This document shows, piece by piece, positions 18,853-28,104 of a stretch of DNA of 64,000 nt. Location: NCBI GenBank assembly GCA_937925685.1, contig CALAMI010000015.1:62001-126000 (forward strand), read 5' to 3'. Position 1 is the first letter of the stretch. The number at the start of each line of letters is the position of its first letter. A program made the translations under genes and the position numbers. Below the pieces are notes generated by a model. The model had not been told where the DNA came from and searched no databases. It saw only the letters and a list, made by a program, of their open reading frames with translations. This DNA comes from Candidatus Binatia bacterium. Lineage in GTDB: Bacteria; Desulfobacterota; Binatia; HRBIN30.

Positions 18853-20052
18853 ATGATCCTACCCTTGAGCGACGCACCCAACCCACGGGGAATCCCGTGG
18901 ATGACGTACCTCATCATTGCCGCCAATGTGGCCGTGTACGTGCTGATCACCGTGCCCCTGAGCGCTGTTCCGGTACAGCGCGACGATCCCCGACTGTACG
19001 AATACTTCGATACGCTAGAAAGGCAGCTCGGCCGGCGCGCCACCCTCCGTGAACTTGCCGCCCTTGTGTCCGAGTACGATCTCTTCGTCTTCGAGCACGG
19101 GTTTCGTCCTGCTTCGCCTGAACTCGGTGACTTGTTCTTCTCGATGTTCCTCCATGCCGGGTTCCTCCACATCTTTGGCAACATGTTGTTTCTATGGATT
19201 TACGGGGACAATGTGGAGCACCGACTCGGTCACTTCCGCTTCCTCGCTTGGTACCTGGCCACGGGGGTGGCGGCAACCCTGTTTCACGCCGTGTTTTTTT
19301 CCTCTTCGGAAATCCCCCTCGTGGGTGCGTCCGGAGCCATCTCGGGAGTGCTGGGCTTTTACTTTCGCTGGTTTCCGTACAACCAAGTACGTCTGCTTTT
19401 AGTGTTTTTCCCGTTTTTTATGCGGGTAGTGTTTTTGCCAGCGCGGTTCGTCCTTGGGATTTACCTCGTCCTCGACAACATCCTTCCATTTGTATTGAGT
19501 TTTGGATCTGACGGAACCGGGGTTGCCTTTGGCGCTCATATCGGCGGTTTTTTTGCAGGCCTCCTTGGCGCCTGGTGGCTCGATAGAAGCGAGCTTCGAC
19601 CTGCAAAATCTGAGCTTGGAACCGCACCGGTGGAAAGGGCTGACGAGGCTGCATTGCAAAGAGCCCTGCAGACAGGGCGAATGGAGGAAGCCGCAAGGAT
19701 GTATTTCAACCTAGATCCAGCTCGAGCGGCGAAGGCTGTGGACGCAGCCGACCTCCTCGACTTAGCTGAGTGGCTGCATCTCCATGGTTCCCCAAGGTCA
19801 GCATTAGCTCTATACTTACGCCTCCTCCGCCAACACCCCACGGAGAGCATAGCCGCCGCTGCTCACTTAGGAGCCGGGCGGATTCTGTTGTACGACCTTG
19901 ACGACCCGGCTTTAGCCTATCAGCATTTACGGGAAGCTTTACGCAGCGCCCCGACAGGCGAGTTTGCCGCCGAGGTCCGACGGGCATTGCGCGACGTTGC
20001 TGCACGGCAGAAAATGCAAGTGGGTCCCCCCTTTAAGCAGCGCGAGTGGTAA
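18853..20052 (+). CDS. Rhomboid-family intramembrane serine protease with C-terminal helical repeats
   Basis: The 399-residue protein has six predicted membrane segments between residues 17 and 245. It keeps the rhomboid signatures HAGFLHIFGNM (101-111), GASGAISG with catalytic Ser160, and GAHIGG with catalytic His229. A long periplasmic or cytoplasmic loop follows the first segment (about 37-95). After the last membrane segment, residues 260-390 are soluble and helical with TPR-like spacing, a tail absent from GlpG. It should cleave membrane proteins within the bilayer; the tail may bind partners. Confidence 0.9.
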   Translation: MILPLSDAPNPRGIPWMTYLIIAANVAVYVLITVPLSAVPVQRDDPRLYEYFDTLERQLGRRATLRELAALVSEYDLFVFEHGFRPASPELGDLFFSMFLHAGFLHIFGNMLFLWIYGDNVEHRLGHFRFLAWYLATGVAATLFHAVFFSSSEIPLVGASGAISGVLGFYFRWFPYNQVRLLLVFFPFFMRVVFLPARFVLGIYLVLDNILPFVLSFGSDGTGVAFGAHIGGFFAGLLGAWWLDRSELRPAKSELGTAPVERADEAALQRALQTGRMEEAARMYFNLDPARAAKAVDAADLLDLAEWLHLHGSPRSALALYLRLLRQHPTESIAAAAHLGAGRILLYDLDDPALAYQHLREALRSAPTGEFAAEVRRALRDVAARQKMQVGPPFKQREW

Positions 20053-20200
20053 AAGGCACCTGGGTCAGCGATCTCGTGTGTCCTCCGTAAGCAACTAACG
20101 TGATCTGTTGGCAAGGGAGAGGCTCCCGAGCGAGTCGTGTTAGAGTTCCCGCTGTGGGCGGAATCTACGCTTCCCCTTGTTTTGGCCCTAGCGCTATCGG

Positions 20201-21463
20201 CTACGACACCGCGCCGGATACGGAGCCAGCAAGTTTCTTGCCTATGGTCGCTTCAGTCACTTCCATCCCCATTTTCTGCAGTAACACCGGGTACGACTCC
20301 ACTGGTGGTACAGGATCGAGCCTGTTGATTCGGGGAATCTTCTGCCTCGCCTTCTCGATATAAGGGCCTAGCTCCTCCTCTTTCCGTCGCAGACGCTTCT
20401 CCTCGCGCTCTTTAAAATCTGGCAGCACGCGCGCAGCAAATAGCTCCAGCGATTCACAGATGTGCTCGTGTTGGTTGCGGCCACCTTGCTGGATAAAAAT
20501 CACTTGATCGACACCCATTTCCTCGAACTTTTCAAGGTTTGAGCGAATCTCGTCAGGATTGCCAATGCCGCCTGTTGGCCCACCCCAGGTCTCGGGTGAC
20601 GAGTTCTTCTTGAAGTCCTCCCAGATGTTAAACCGACCCGGCACGTGGGTGCCTGTAATATAGTAGTGCATCAACGCATACCCAAAGAATCGAAAACCCT
20701 CCATGCCCCGGGCCAATGCAACGTCACTTCGTTCATGGCACATGAACCCGGTAACCATCGCCACGTTCGGATTCACTTCTTGGCCGATTGGTTCACATTC
20801 CCGCTTAAACGTGGTGTAGTATTCATCCACCCAGTACTTCGCCTCGTGCGGATCGACGAAAGCAAAGGTTAAGGCTCCCATACCCAAGCGTGCGGCAAGG
20901 CGAATCGTGTCGCGGTTCGAACAAGCCAACCACAAGGGCGGGTGCGGCTTTTGCAGTGGCTTTGGTACCACGTTGCGGTGGGGCATGGAAAAGTAGCGCC
21001 CTTGGTAGCCCGGATAAGGTTCCGCCACCATCATTTTGGCGGCTTCGCGCACTGCCTCCATCCACATTTCCCGTTTTTGTAAGTAATCGATGTTGAACCC
21101 CTCCAACTCGATCCGCGAGCTGGATTCCCCTGTGCCCCAGTCCACCCGGCCACCACTCAGGAGGTCCAGAGTGGCCACCCGCTCGGCGACTCGAGCGGGG
21201 TGATTGTAGTTAGGTGGCATCAGCACGATGCCATGTCCCAGGCGAATTCGGCGTGTGCGTTGGCTACACGCTGCGAGAAACACCTCAGGGGCTGAAGAGT
21301 GCGAATACTCTTCAAGGAAGTGGTGCTCGACTTCCCACGCGTAGTCAATTCCCAACCGATCTGCCAGTTCCACTTGTTCCAACGCTTCCCGCAACAACCG
21401 GTACTCGGCGTCCTCTGCCCAGGGCCGCGGCAACTGATGTTCGTAAAAAATGCCAAACTGCAC
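20201..21463 (-). CDS. LLM-class flavin-dependent oxidoreductase (long form)
   Basis: The start is the GTG giving VQFGIFYEHQLPRPW, seven bases after GGAGG. The 420-residue product has a luciferase-like TIM barrel: LADRLGIDYAWEVEHHF, IRLGHGIVLMPPNYNHPARVAERVATLDLLSGGRVDWGTGE and KPHPPLWLACS. These bind FMN or F420. About 60 charged C-terminal residues lie beyond the barrel. It begins 2 bases after the TetR stop on the same strand, so TetR probably controls it. A monooxygenase-like role is likely. Confidence 0.88.
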   Translation of the reverse strand: MQFGIFYEHQLPRPWAEDAEYRLLREALEQVELADRLGIDYAWEVEHHFLEEYSHSSAPEVFLAACSQRTRRIRLGHGIVLMPPNYNHPARVAERVATLDLLSGGRVDWGTGESSSRIELEGFNIDYLQKREMWMEAVREAAKMMVAEPYPGYQGRYFSMPHRNVVPKPLQKPHPPLWLACSNRDTIRLAARLGMGALTFAFVDPHEAKYWVDEYYTTFKRECEPIGQEVNPNVAMVTGFMCHERSDVALARGMEGFRFFGYALMHYYITGTHVPGRFNIWEDFKKNSSPETWGGPTGGIGNPDEIRSNLEKFEEMGVDQVIFIQQGGRNQHEHICESLELFAARVLPDFKEREEKRLRRKEEELGPYIEKARQKIPRINRLDPVPPVESYPVLLQKMGMEVTEATIGKKLAGSVSGAVS

Positions 21464-21465
21464 GA

Positions 21466-22140
21466 CTACACCTCCTCCGTATCCAAGGATTCCAAGTGCC
21501 CCCTCTCGCAGTCCGGTTGACCGAGAATTGCCGACATGCCGCCAAGACAAAAGGCCACCAAGTCTGCAATCCAGTTTGTCCGGCGGCGTCGCCGCTCCTC
21601 GTCAGTCCAGCTGGCGTACCGCAGTACCGCCCCCCAAGTGAACGTCACCACAAGCTCTGCCATACGATTTGCGAGGGCGCGGTCTTTCGAGGGCACCAAC
21701 CCAGCGCGCAGGTAGTCTACGGCCAAGCTTTCGACCCAAGCGCGGTCATTTCGGCGCAGGTACACCCGTAACCGTGGATCGTGACTCTCCTGCTCTCGAG
21801 CCATCATCCGGATCAGATCCTGGTGTTCTTCCACCATGGTTAGGACCGTCGAGAAGGATTGCCAAGCAACTTCCTGCGCGGGGCGCCGGTAGGCGAGTGC
21901 GTGCACGGCTCGCAGCAACTTGCGAAAGGACTCTGCGTGCTCCTCGAGAATCGCCAGAAACAGTTCCGTTTTGTCACGGAACTGGTGGTAGAAAGAGCCG
22001 ACGGATACGCCAGCAGGTTTTAGGATATCCCGCTTCAGGTTGGTGGCGGCAAGTCCCTTCTCAGCGAACACGCGCAGCGCCACACGGAAGAGTCGCCCCC
22101 GAGTCTGCGCCTTCACTGTCGCGCGACTGCGCACGGTCAC
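21466..22140 (-). CDS. TetR-family transcriptional regulator
   Basis: The N-terminal helix-turn-helix reads RLFRVALRVFAEKGLAATN, then LKPAGVSVGSFYHQFRDKTELFLAIL, typical of TetR. The ligand domain is helical. I place the start at a GTG giving VTVRSRATVK (224 residues); nearby TTG and GTG codons are equally possible, and the frame runs to 22236. TetR proteins usually repress their neighbours until a ligand binds. Here the target is probably its own operon with the LLM gene 2 bases downstream. Confidence 0.85.
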   Translation of the reverse strand: MTVRSRATVKAQTRGRLFRVALRVFAEKGLAATNLKRDILKPAGVSVGSFYHQFRDKTELFLAILEEHAESFRKLLRAVHALAYRRPAQEVAWQSFSTVLTMVEEHQDLIRMMAREQESHDPRLRVYLRRNDRAWVESLAVDYLRAGLVPSKDRALANRMAELVVTFTWGAVLRYASWTDEERRRRRTNWIADLVAFCLGGMSAILGQPDCERGHLESLDTEEV

Positions 22141-22183
22141 CAAACGGTTGTCCTGGACTTGCACAGCGCTGCCGAGTAACAAT

Positions 22184-22205
22184 TCTAGAACCCGAGGTCT
22201 AGAAC
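22184..22205. promoter_or_regulatory. Candidate TetR operator (repeated TCTAGAAC)
   Basis: TCTAGAAC occurs twice, at 22184 and 22198, 14 bases apart, each containing the palindrome TCTAGA. This lies about 45 bases upstream of the chosen tetR start, a usual place for an autoregulatory operator. There is no experimental or comparative support. Confidence 0.35.
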
Positions 22206-22555
22206 ATTTGGTCGAACGGGCAAATGTCCAGCGCAAAGTGCCCCAGCCGCACTGGTATGCATCCTCGGGGCGCCGGAAGGGCTGCGCACTGTGTTGCGCA
22301 GCCTTGCCACGCTAGGCGAGTGTGTCCTAGCAGTGGCCACCCGTGCTGTTCGTCTACGTTCGACCTAGGAGTCAATACAACGGTTGCTAGGTGCTGCAAT
22401 GCGTTCGATCCTGAGATAGCGTCCAGCCCAGCTCGTCCGGAAAAGGTATTTATGCTTGAGTTCGAACACGAGGGGAGGCCGTGCGGATTCGCCTTGCCAC
22501 GCAAGGGCAGGCAATGTGTGGCCACCCATAGATTCATGATTGAGGGAGGAAAGAG
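22206..22555. other. Gene-free stretch between tetR and the second LLM gene
   Basis: About 350 bases lie between divergent genes. It contains a perfect 9-base-stem hairpin at 22280-22303 and must hold the promoters of both genes. I see no supported coding frame, tRNA or repeat beyond this. Confidence 0.4.
22280..22303. repeat. Perfect inverted repeat (9-base stem, 6-base loop)
   Basis: GGCTGCGCA and TGCGCAGCC flank CTGTGT. No T run follows on either side, so an intrinsic terminator is unlikely; an operator or RNA hairpin is possible. Confidence 0.5.
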
Positions 22556-23485
22556 ATGCGACCACTCCGATTCGGTTTATTTTTACCGCAGGTGGGGCTT
22601 ACGTGGGAGGCTATTCGAGATACAGCTCTTGCGGCCGAGGAGTTCGGCTTCGACTCCGTTTGGTTTGTCGACCACATGTGGATGCGGGGGTTACCTGACC
22701 TCGATCATTTGGAAGCGTGGACTTTGATGGCGGCGCTGGCAAGCATCACGCGGCGAATTCGCATCGGAACGTTGGTGTTGTGCAATTCTTATCGCAACCC
22801 CGCCCTCCTGGCGAAGATGGCCAGCTCGCTCGACCAAGTCAGCGGGGGGCGCTTCGTGCTAGGCCTGGGCGCTGGCTGGATGGAAGAGGAGTACCGCGCC
22901 TACGGCTATCCGTTCCCGTCGCCGCGGGTGCGAATCGAACAACTGGACGAGGCCCTACACATCATGAAACGCTTATTCACCGAGCAACGAGCAACCTTTC
23001 AGGGTAAATACTACAGTGTGGTCGACGCCGTTAACCGCCCCAAGCCAAAACAACAACCTTACCCACCCATCTTAGTGGGCGGCGCTGGGGAACGGCGCCT
23101 TTTACGGGTTGTGGCCGAACATGCCAACATCTGGAACTGCCCCAACAACGTCGCCGGGGAGCTGCCGCAAAAGTTGCTCACCTTGCGCCGCCACTGCGAG
23201 GCAATTGGCCGAAACTTTGAGGAAATCGAAATTTCCGAACAATGCGTCTTCATTGTCGGAAGTAACCCGGCCGAAGTGGAAAGAAAAACAGCGGCTGCCC
23301 AGGCGCTTCTGGGCTCGGTGTGGGATGTTGGACGTGCCTTCGCTGGGACTCCGACCGAGCTGGTGAAAGCCTTTCGGGACCGTCAGCGACAAGGTGTAAC
23401 GTCCTTCATTGGACTCTTTGGCGACCTCAACCAACGCGAGAGCCTGGAGTTATTTGCGCGGGAGGTCATACCCGCGTGTTCATGA
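22556..23485 (+). CDS. LLM-class F420-dependent oxidoreductase
   Basis: The 309-residue protein starts after GGGAGGAAAG. It is a compact luciferase-like barrel with FGLFLPQVGLTWEAI, FGFDSVWFVDHMW, TLVLCNSYRNPALLAKMASSL, SGGRFVLGLGAGWMEEEY and YPPILVGGAGERRLLRVVAEHA, all typical of the F420-using branch. It transfers hydride between F420 (or FMN) and an unknown substrate. It is divergent from tetR and 51 bases upstream of pncB on the same strand. F420 biosynthesis genes are not in the window. Confidence 0.88.
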   Translation: MRPLRFGLFLPQVGLTWEAIRDTALAAEEFGFDSVWFVDHMWMRGLPDLDHLEAWTLMAALASITRRIRIGTLVLCNSYRNPALLAKMASSLDQVSGGRFVLGLGAGWMEEEYRAYGYPFPSPRVRIEQLDEALHIMKRLFTEQRATFQGKYYSVVDAVNRPKPKQQPYPPILVGGAGERRLLRVVAEHANIWNCPNNVAGELPQKLLTLRRHCEAIGRNFEEIEISEQCVFIVGSNPAEVERKTAAAQALLGSVWDVGRAFAGTPTELVKAFRDRQRQGVTSFIGLFGDLNQRESLELFAREVIPACS

Positions 23486-23536
23486 AGAGTTGTCCGCCGC
23501 GGCTTACAGATTTCCCGCCAGCGTGAGGTGAAGACC

Positions 23537-24889
23537 ATGAAACCCCGATCGCTAGCTCTGGCCACAGATCTCTACGAGCTCACGATGGCAGCGGCTTATT
23601 TCTGCAAGGATATACGGAGCGAAGCCACGTTCGAGCTTTTCGTCCGCGAGCTTCCGCCGCAGCGCCGCTTCCTGGTCGTGGCAGGGATCGAGCAAGCGCT
23701 CGAGTATCTCGCAGAACTGCGCTTCTCCCAAGAGGACATCGACTATCTCCAGCAGCACCCAAGTTTCCGCGCAGTGCCGCAGGCATTCTTCGACTACCTA
23801 GAGGGCTTCCGTTTCGAGGGAGAGGTCTGGGCTATGCCCGAGGGCACCGTAGCGTTCGCCAACGAGCCTCTTGTTCGGGTGACCGCGCCAATTTTGCAAG
23901 CACAAATTGTGGAAACGTTCCTCTTAGCGACAATCAACTTCCAAACCATGATCGCTTCCAAAGCTGCGCGGGTGGTGGCTGCAGCCCGCGGGCGGCCGGT
24001 CATCGAATTCGGATCGCGCCGTGCTCACGGAAGCGAAGCAGCGATGTATGCCGCTCGTGCGGCCTACATCGGGGGTTGCACCGGCACCTCCAACGTCGAA
24101 GCTGGCCTCCGCTTCGGTATTCCGACCTTCGGAACGATCGCCCACTCTTGGGTGATGTCCTTTGACGACGAGCTGACGGCCTTCAAGGGCTACATGGAAG
24201 TATTTCCGACGACGACCACGCTGCTCATCGATACCTATGACACGGTCGCGGCAGCGAAAAAAATCGTCTCCGCCGGGTTGAAACCTCAAGCCGTGAGGCT
24301 CGATAGCGGGGATCTGGCCTCGTTAAGCCGCGAAGTTCGCGAGATACTCGACGCGGGAGGGCTAACCGCAACCCGCATTTTCGCCAGTGGCGACCTCGAC
24401 GAATATCGCATTGCCGAACTCCTCCTGCAGGGCGCACCAGTGGATGCGTTTGGTGTAGGCACGAGGTTGTCCACCTCAGCCGATGCGCCGAATCTCGGGG
24501 GCGTGTACAAGCTTGTCGAGGTCGCTGCCGACCACGAGAGGAAAGCACGGGTAAAAACCAGTCCCGGCAAAGTCACGCTGCCCGGGCGCAAGCAGGTTTG
24601 GCGAGTCACTACACCCGAAGGGGTCTACGAAGGAGACTGGATTGCTCTTGCGGACGAAGAGCGCCCAACCTCCCACGCGCAGCCACTCTTACGACTCATG
24701 ATCAAAGATGGGCACCGGATCGAGCCCCAGCAAGAGACACGCGAAATTCAGGAACGCGCGCTAGCAAATCTGGCCCATCTTCCCGAAGCGCTACGAAGCC
24801 TAGAAGCAGGCCCCGGCTTGCCGGTACGTGCCACGGCAAGACTTCTTGCCGAGCAACAACGTATAGCCGCTCGCTGTCTGGGACGCTGA
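23537..24889 (+). CDS. pncB: Nicotinate phosphoribosyltransferase
   Basis: I start at the ATG giving MKPRSLALATDLYELTM (450 residues), with GAGGTGAAG upstream. The enzyme converts nicotinate and PRPP to nicotinate mononucleotide in NAD salvage. Family marks are TDLYELTMAAAY near the N-terminus, FGSRRAHGSEAAMYAARAAY, GTIAHSWVMSFDDE around the phosphorylated His region, and the PRPP-binding FASGDLDEY with VDAFGVGTRL. It is convergent with the quinone oxidoreductase gene 22 bases away. Confidence 0.93.
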   Translation: MKPRSLALATDLYELTMAAAYFCKDIRSEATFELFVRELPPQRRFLVVAGIEQALEYLAELRFSQEDIDYLQQHPSFRAVPQAFFDYLEGFRFEGEVWAMPEGTVAFANEPLVRVTAPILQAQIVETFLLATINFQTMIASKAARVVAAARGRPVIEFGSRRAHGSEAAMYAARAAYIGGCTGTSNVEAGLRFGIPTFGTIAHSWVMSFDDELTAFKGYMEVFPTTTTLLIDTYDTVAAAKKIVSAGLKPQAVRLDSGDLASLSREVREILDAGGLTATRIFASGDLDEYRIAELLLQGAPVDAFGVGTRLSTSADAPNLGGVYKLVEVAADHERKARVKTSPGKVTLPGRKQVWRVTTPEGVYEGDWIALADEERPTSHAQPLLRLMIKDGHRIEPQQETREIQERALANLAHLPEALRSLEAGPGLPVRATARLLAEQQRIAARCLGR

Positions 24890-24911
24890 GGTACGCCGGC
24901 AACGCCTTGGC

Positions 24912-25886
24912 TCAAGGGATCAATACCACTTTGCCCACGCTTTTGCGCTCACGAATCAGCGCCATCGCTTCGTTAGCTCGCTCCAGCTCAAGAGAAGCCG
25001 AGATTTCTGGGCGGAGCACACCACGCTCGTAAAGACGAAACAAGGCTTCCAGCGAACGCACCAAAGTGGCCGGCTCCTGCGCTTTGTACGCCCCCAAGTT
25101 CAATCCCACTACCGAGATGTTCTTGAGGAGAACACGGTTCATTGGCAACCTCGGGATGTCGCCCGAAGCAAACCCTATGACCACCAATCGACCACACCAG
25201 GCAATACATCTTAATGAACGATCAAAAGTCGTTCCCCCTACAGGGTCGTAAATGACATCGGCACCCCGGCCATTGCTCGCTCGGTTGACCGCCTGGACCC
25301 AGTCCTCAGCATCTACCTGGAAGCATGCTTCCGCCCCGTGTTGCATCACCACCTCACACTTCTGCAAAGAACCTGCGGTGCCAAACACGCGAGCACCCAG
25401 CGCGCACCCCACGTCTACTGCGGCTAAGCCGACTCCCCCCGCTGCTCCGTGCACCAGGAGGACTTCCCCTGCTTGCAAGGCCGCTCGGTGAGTCAAGGCG
25501 AGATAAGCGGTCTGGTAGGCAACGCCAAACGCAGCGCCAACTTCGTAAGGCATCGAATCGGGCAGCGGAACCACAAAAGCGGCCGGCGCCGCCACAACGC
25601 TCGCGTATCCACCCCAGTCGAGCATGGCGACGACTCTCTGACCGGGACGAATATCCCCTACCCCTTCGCCAACAGCACGAACCACACCCGCCACTTCGGT
25701 CCCGGGAGAAAACGGCAGCGGCGGCTTCAACTGGTACTTGCCCTCGACCATTAACAGATCCGAAAAATTACAGCCAACGGCCTTTACGTCGACCACAACC
25801 TGGCCGGGGAGCACCTCTGGATCGGGCAAGTCGACTCGATGGAGCCTTTCTCGTTCTCCAACGTGATCGACCACCATTGCGTACAT
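24912..25886 (-). CDS. Zinc-independent quinone oxidoreductase (MDR family)
   Basis: The 324-residue protein is a medium-chain dehydrogenase/reductase. The GroES-like N-terminal half has VGCNFSDLLMVEGKYQLKPP and FSPGTEVAGVV; the Rossmann half has VLLVHGAAGGVGLAAVDVG for NADPH. Structural and catalytic zinc Cys clusters are absent, which fits the QOR branch acting on quinones or enals. A 12-base palindrome lies just upstream of the start. It probably stands alone. Confidence 0.9.
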   Translation of the reverse strand: MYAMVVDHVGERERLHRVDLPDPEVLPGQVVVDVKAVGCNFSDLLMVEGKYQLKPPLPFSPGTEVAGVVRAVGEGVGDIRPGQRVVAMLDWGGYASVVAAPAAFVVPLPDSMPYEVGAAFGVAYQTAYLALTHRAALQAGEVLLVHGAAGGVGLAAVDVGCALGARVFGTAGSLQKCEVVMQHGAEACFQVDAEDWVQAVNRASNGRGADVIYDPVGGTTFDRSLRCIAWCGRLVVIGFASGDIPRLPMNRVLLKNISVVGLNLGAYKAQEPATLVRSLEALFRLYERGVLRPEISASLELERANEAMALIRERKSVGKVVLIP

Positions 25887-25906
25887 TGTTGTGACCGCTT
25901 CGCTGG

Positions 25907-25918
25907 AATTAGCTAATT
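25907..25918. promoter_or_regulatory. 12-base palindrome upstream of the quinone oxidoreductase gene
   Basis: AATTAGCTAATT is perfectly self-complementary and lies 21-32 bases upstream of the start codon, in AT-rich DNA unlike its surroundings. The position suits an operator over the core promoter. Confidence 0.35.
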
Positions 25919-26011
25919 AGGCAGGCTTCAACGGCGGGTAGAGCGAACGTAATCCGATTCACCGCAGGCTGCCGGAGTGAACCCAGCGCCCTTTGAGACC
26001 GCAAATCAGGC

Positions 26012-26413
26012 TTACTTTCCCTGCAAATCTCTCACCAGCTTGGTCAAACCGCGCACGACCTCAGGCTTTCCCGCAAGGTCTGGATTCGCGGCCATGAGCG
26101 GACTCTTACCGACCGCCTGCCCCCCGCCGACAATGATTTTTTCAATGTAATCGTCGGTTACCGATTTTTGCCATTCCTCTGAAGTGAGATCGCGAGGCTT
26201 TGGATTCAACGCAACTCCTGCAGGGCCGTCACCCTTGCCGCTGGTGCCGTGGCACGTCGCGCAGCGGGTTTGCCAAATCTCTTTAGCCTCTTTCATTACT
26301 GCTTCAGAAACCTGCTCGGCGGCATGGGCGTGCAAACCGACCAAGAGGCTCATAACCGCAACCAGCCCCCAGACCACGCGGCTGTTCACTACGACCACAT
26401 TTCGCATCTCCAT
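26012..26413 (-). CDS. Exported monoheme cytochrome c
   Basis: The 133-residue protein has a signal peptide (about 1-31, ending HAHAA) and a class I cytochrome c domain with heme motif CATCH (51-55). The distal ligand is probably Met107 in KSPLMAANP. It should carry electrons in the periplasm. No oxidase or dehydrogenase is adjacent, so partners are unknown. It is followed on the same strand by the quinone oxidoreductase gene after a 125-base gap. Confidence 0.9.
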   Translation of the reverse strand: MEMRNVVVVNSRVVWGLVAVMSLLVGLHAHAAEQVSEAVMKEAKEIWQTRCATCHGTSGKGDGPAGVALNPKPRDLTSEEWQKSVTDDYIEKIIVGGGQAVGKSPLMAANPDLAGKPEVVRGLTKLVRDLQGK

Positions 26414-26559
26414 CTACCAATCTCCTTTCCGCTAAGCGTTCCACGAACTCGCCCCGATGGCGCTCGATCGGCCAAATCCAAGCAAGAGGGAAACCAAAAG
26501 GCAACGATCGCCCTTGTGCAACCAGCTGGTTTACCAGTCTCTCATCCCTGAGATGAGCC

Positions 26560-28050
26560 TTACCCCGAGGCAACCCGGCCTTGGGAATGGGTACCCGCAA
26601 AAGGGGGGGAATTCCTCACAAGACGGTATACTCCTTCGTACGCTGCAGCAGCACGTTCCCAAGAGAAGTCTGCCTGCATGGCTCGAACCACGAGCGACCG
26701 CCATGCGTGCGGATTGCGGTACAGGCCAAGCGCCCGATCCACCGCCGCGATCAGAGGCTCGGCCCCAAACGGCCAGAACTGAAACCCGGTACCGCGAATG
26801 GGGTCGGCACCAACGTCGATCACTGAGTCAGCTAGTCCCCCCGTTTTATGCACCACTGGGATCGCTCCGTACCGCATCGCGTACATTTGGGCCAAACCGC
26901 AGGGTTCGAACCTCGACGGCATCAAGAAAAGGTCGGCTCCAGCGAAAATCTGGCGAGCAAGCTTGTCGTCGAAACTCACCGACGCGGCTACTTTTCCCGT
27001 GAACTCCCGCCCCAATGCGAGCCATCTGGCCTCCAAGGTAGCGTCACCTCGCCCTAGTACGACGAGCTGACTATTTCGCTCGAGCAACGCGGGGACGACT
27101 TCGGCCAGCAAGTCCATACCTTTTTCCGCCACCAGGCGCGACACCACTCCACACAAAGGGGCCGAGAGATCCTGCGTGAGCCCCACACTGGCTTGCAAGG
27201 CGAGCTTGCAAGCCGTTTTGCCTTGGGGATCAGCCGCAGTATATGGGGCGGCGATCTGCGGGTCGCTCGCTGGATTCCATGCTTCCTGGTCTACACCATT
27301 GAGAATCCCCGTTAACTGGTGCGAGCGGTAGCGCAAGGCCCCATCCAATCCAAAGCCACGCTCCGGAGTCTGCATTTCCTGAGCATACGTTGGGCTTACC
27401 GTTGTAATCCAATCCGCAAACGAAATACCCGCCTTGAGGTAGTTGATGTTTCCCCACGCCTCGAAGGCGTCGAAAACAAAAAGTTTAGAATCGAGGCAGA
27501 GAATAGGCCAAGCTTCGGGGGGAAAGCTGCCTTGGTAGGCTAAGTTATGAATGGTGAGCACCGTACGCGTTTGCCGGGACCAAAAATAACGCCCGGAGTC
27601 TGCTCGAAGGAACGCAGGAACGAGTGCAGCGTGCCAATCATGCACGTGGATCACATCAGGTACGCCGAGAAAGCCAACGATGTCCAACACGGCTCTGCAG
27701 AAGAACGCGAAGCGCTCGGCATTGTCTTCGAAAGCCCGGTTCCCCTCACCATACAGTTCTCCCCGATCGAAGTATCGATCCGCCATGATCGCATATGCCG
27801 GGACAGCGTCCGCCATGCTGGTGCGCCACACCGGCGCTCTTACCCAATCTTGGCCGATGGGGACCTCCACCTCCTGCCCCGTCCCTTCCCAATGAAATTC
27901 GGAAGCACGAAGGCACCGATACCCCGGCAGGACCACGGCGACGTCGATTCCCCGCCGTTTGAGAAACCGAGACAAGGCCGCCACTGCATCTCCCAGCCCG
28001 CCAGTTCTGGCGAACGGGGCAACCTCAGCAGCGGCCATCAACACGAACAT
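26560..28050 (-). CDS. glgA: Glycogen synthase (ADP-glucose type)
   Basis: I start at the ATG giving MFVLMAAAEVAPF, matching the family N-terminus; a GTG at 28098 abuts its ribosome-binding sequence too closely. The 496-residue GT5 enzyme elongates alpha-1,4-glucan from ADP-glucose. The ADP-glucose motif KxGGL reads RTGGL (Arg15 for Lys15). The C-terminal GT-B half has VSRLVAEKGMDLL and SRFEPCGLAQMYAMRYG with the catalytic Glu. It follows lon on the same strand. glgC and glgB are in separate loci of this window. Confidence 0.92.
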   Translation of the reverse strand: MFVLMAAAEVAPFARTGGLGDAVAALSRFLKRRGIDVAVVLPGYRCLRASEFHWEGTGQEVEVPIGQDWVRAPVWRTSMADAVPAYAIMADRYFDRGELYGEGNRAFEDNAERFAFFCRAVLDIVGFLGVPDVIHVHDWHAALVPAFLRADSGRYFWSRQTRTVLTIHNLAYQGSFPPEAWPILCLDSKLFVFDAFEAWGNINYLKAGISFADWITTVSPTYAQEMQTPERGFGLDGALRYRSHQLTGILNGVDQEAWNPASDPQIAAPYTAADPQGKTACKLALQASVGLTQDLSAPLCGVVSRLVAEKGMDLLAEVVPALLERNSQLVVLGRGDATLEARWLALGREFTGKVAASVSFDDKLARQIFAGADLFLMPSRFEPCGLAQMYAMRYGAIPVVHKTGGLADSVIDVGADPIRGTGFQFWPFGAEPLIAAVDRALGLYRNPHAWRSLVVRAMQADFSWERAAAAYEGVYRLVRNSPPFAGTHSQGRVASG

Positions 28051-28104
28051 CGTAGGGCGGGTTCGCCTTAGAAATGCCGGCCCGGTTGGGACAAACACCT
28101 CCCT

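Noticed and set aside
20115-20127. Terminator between the rhomboid and LLM genes
   Set aside because: Only a 5-base stem with a 3-base loop and no T run.
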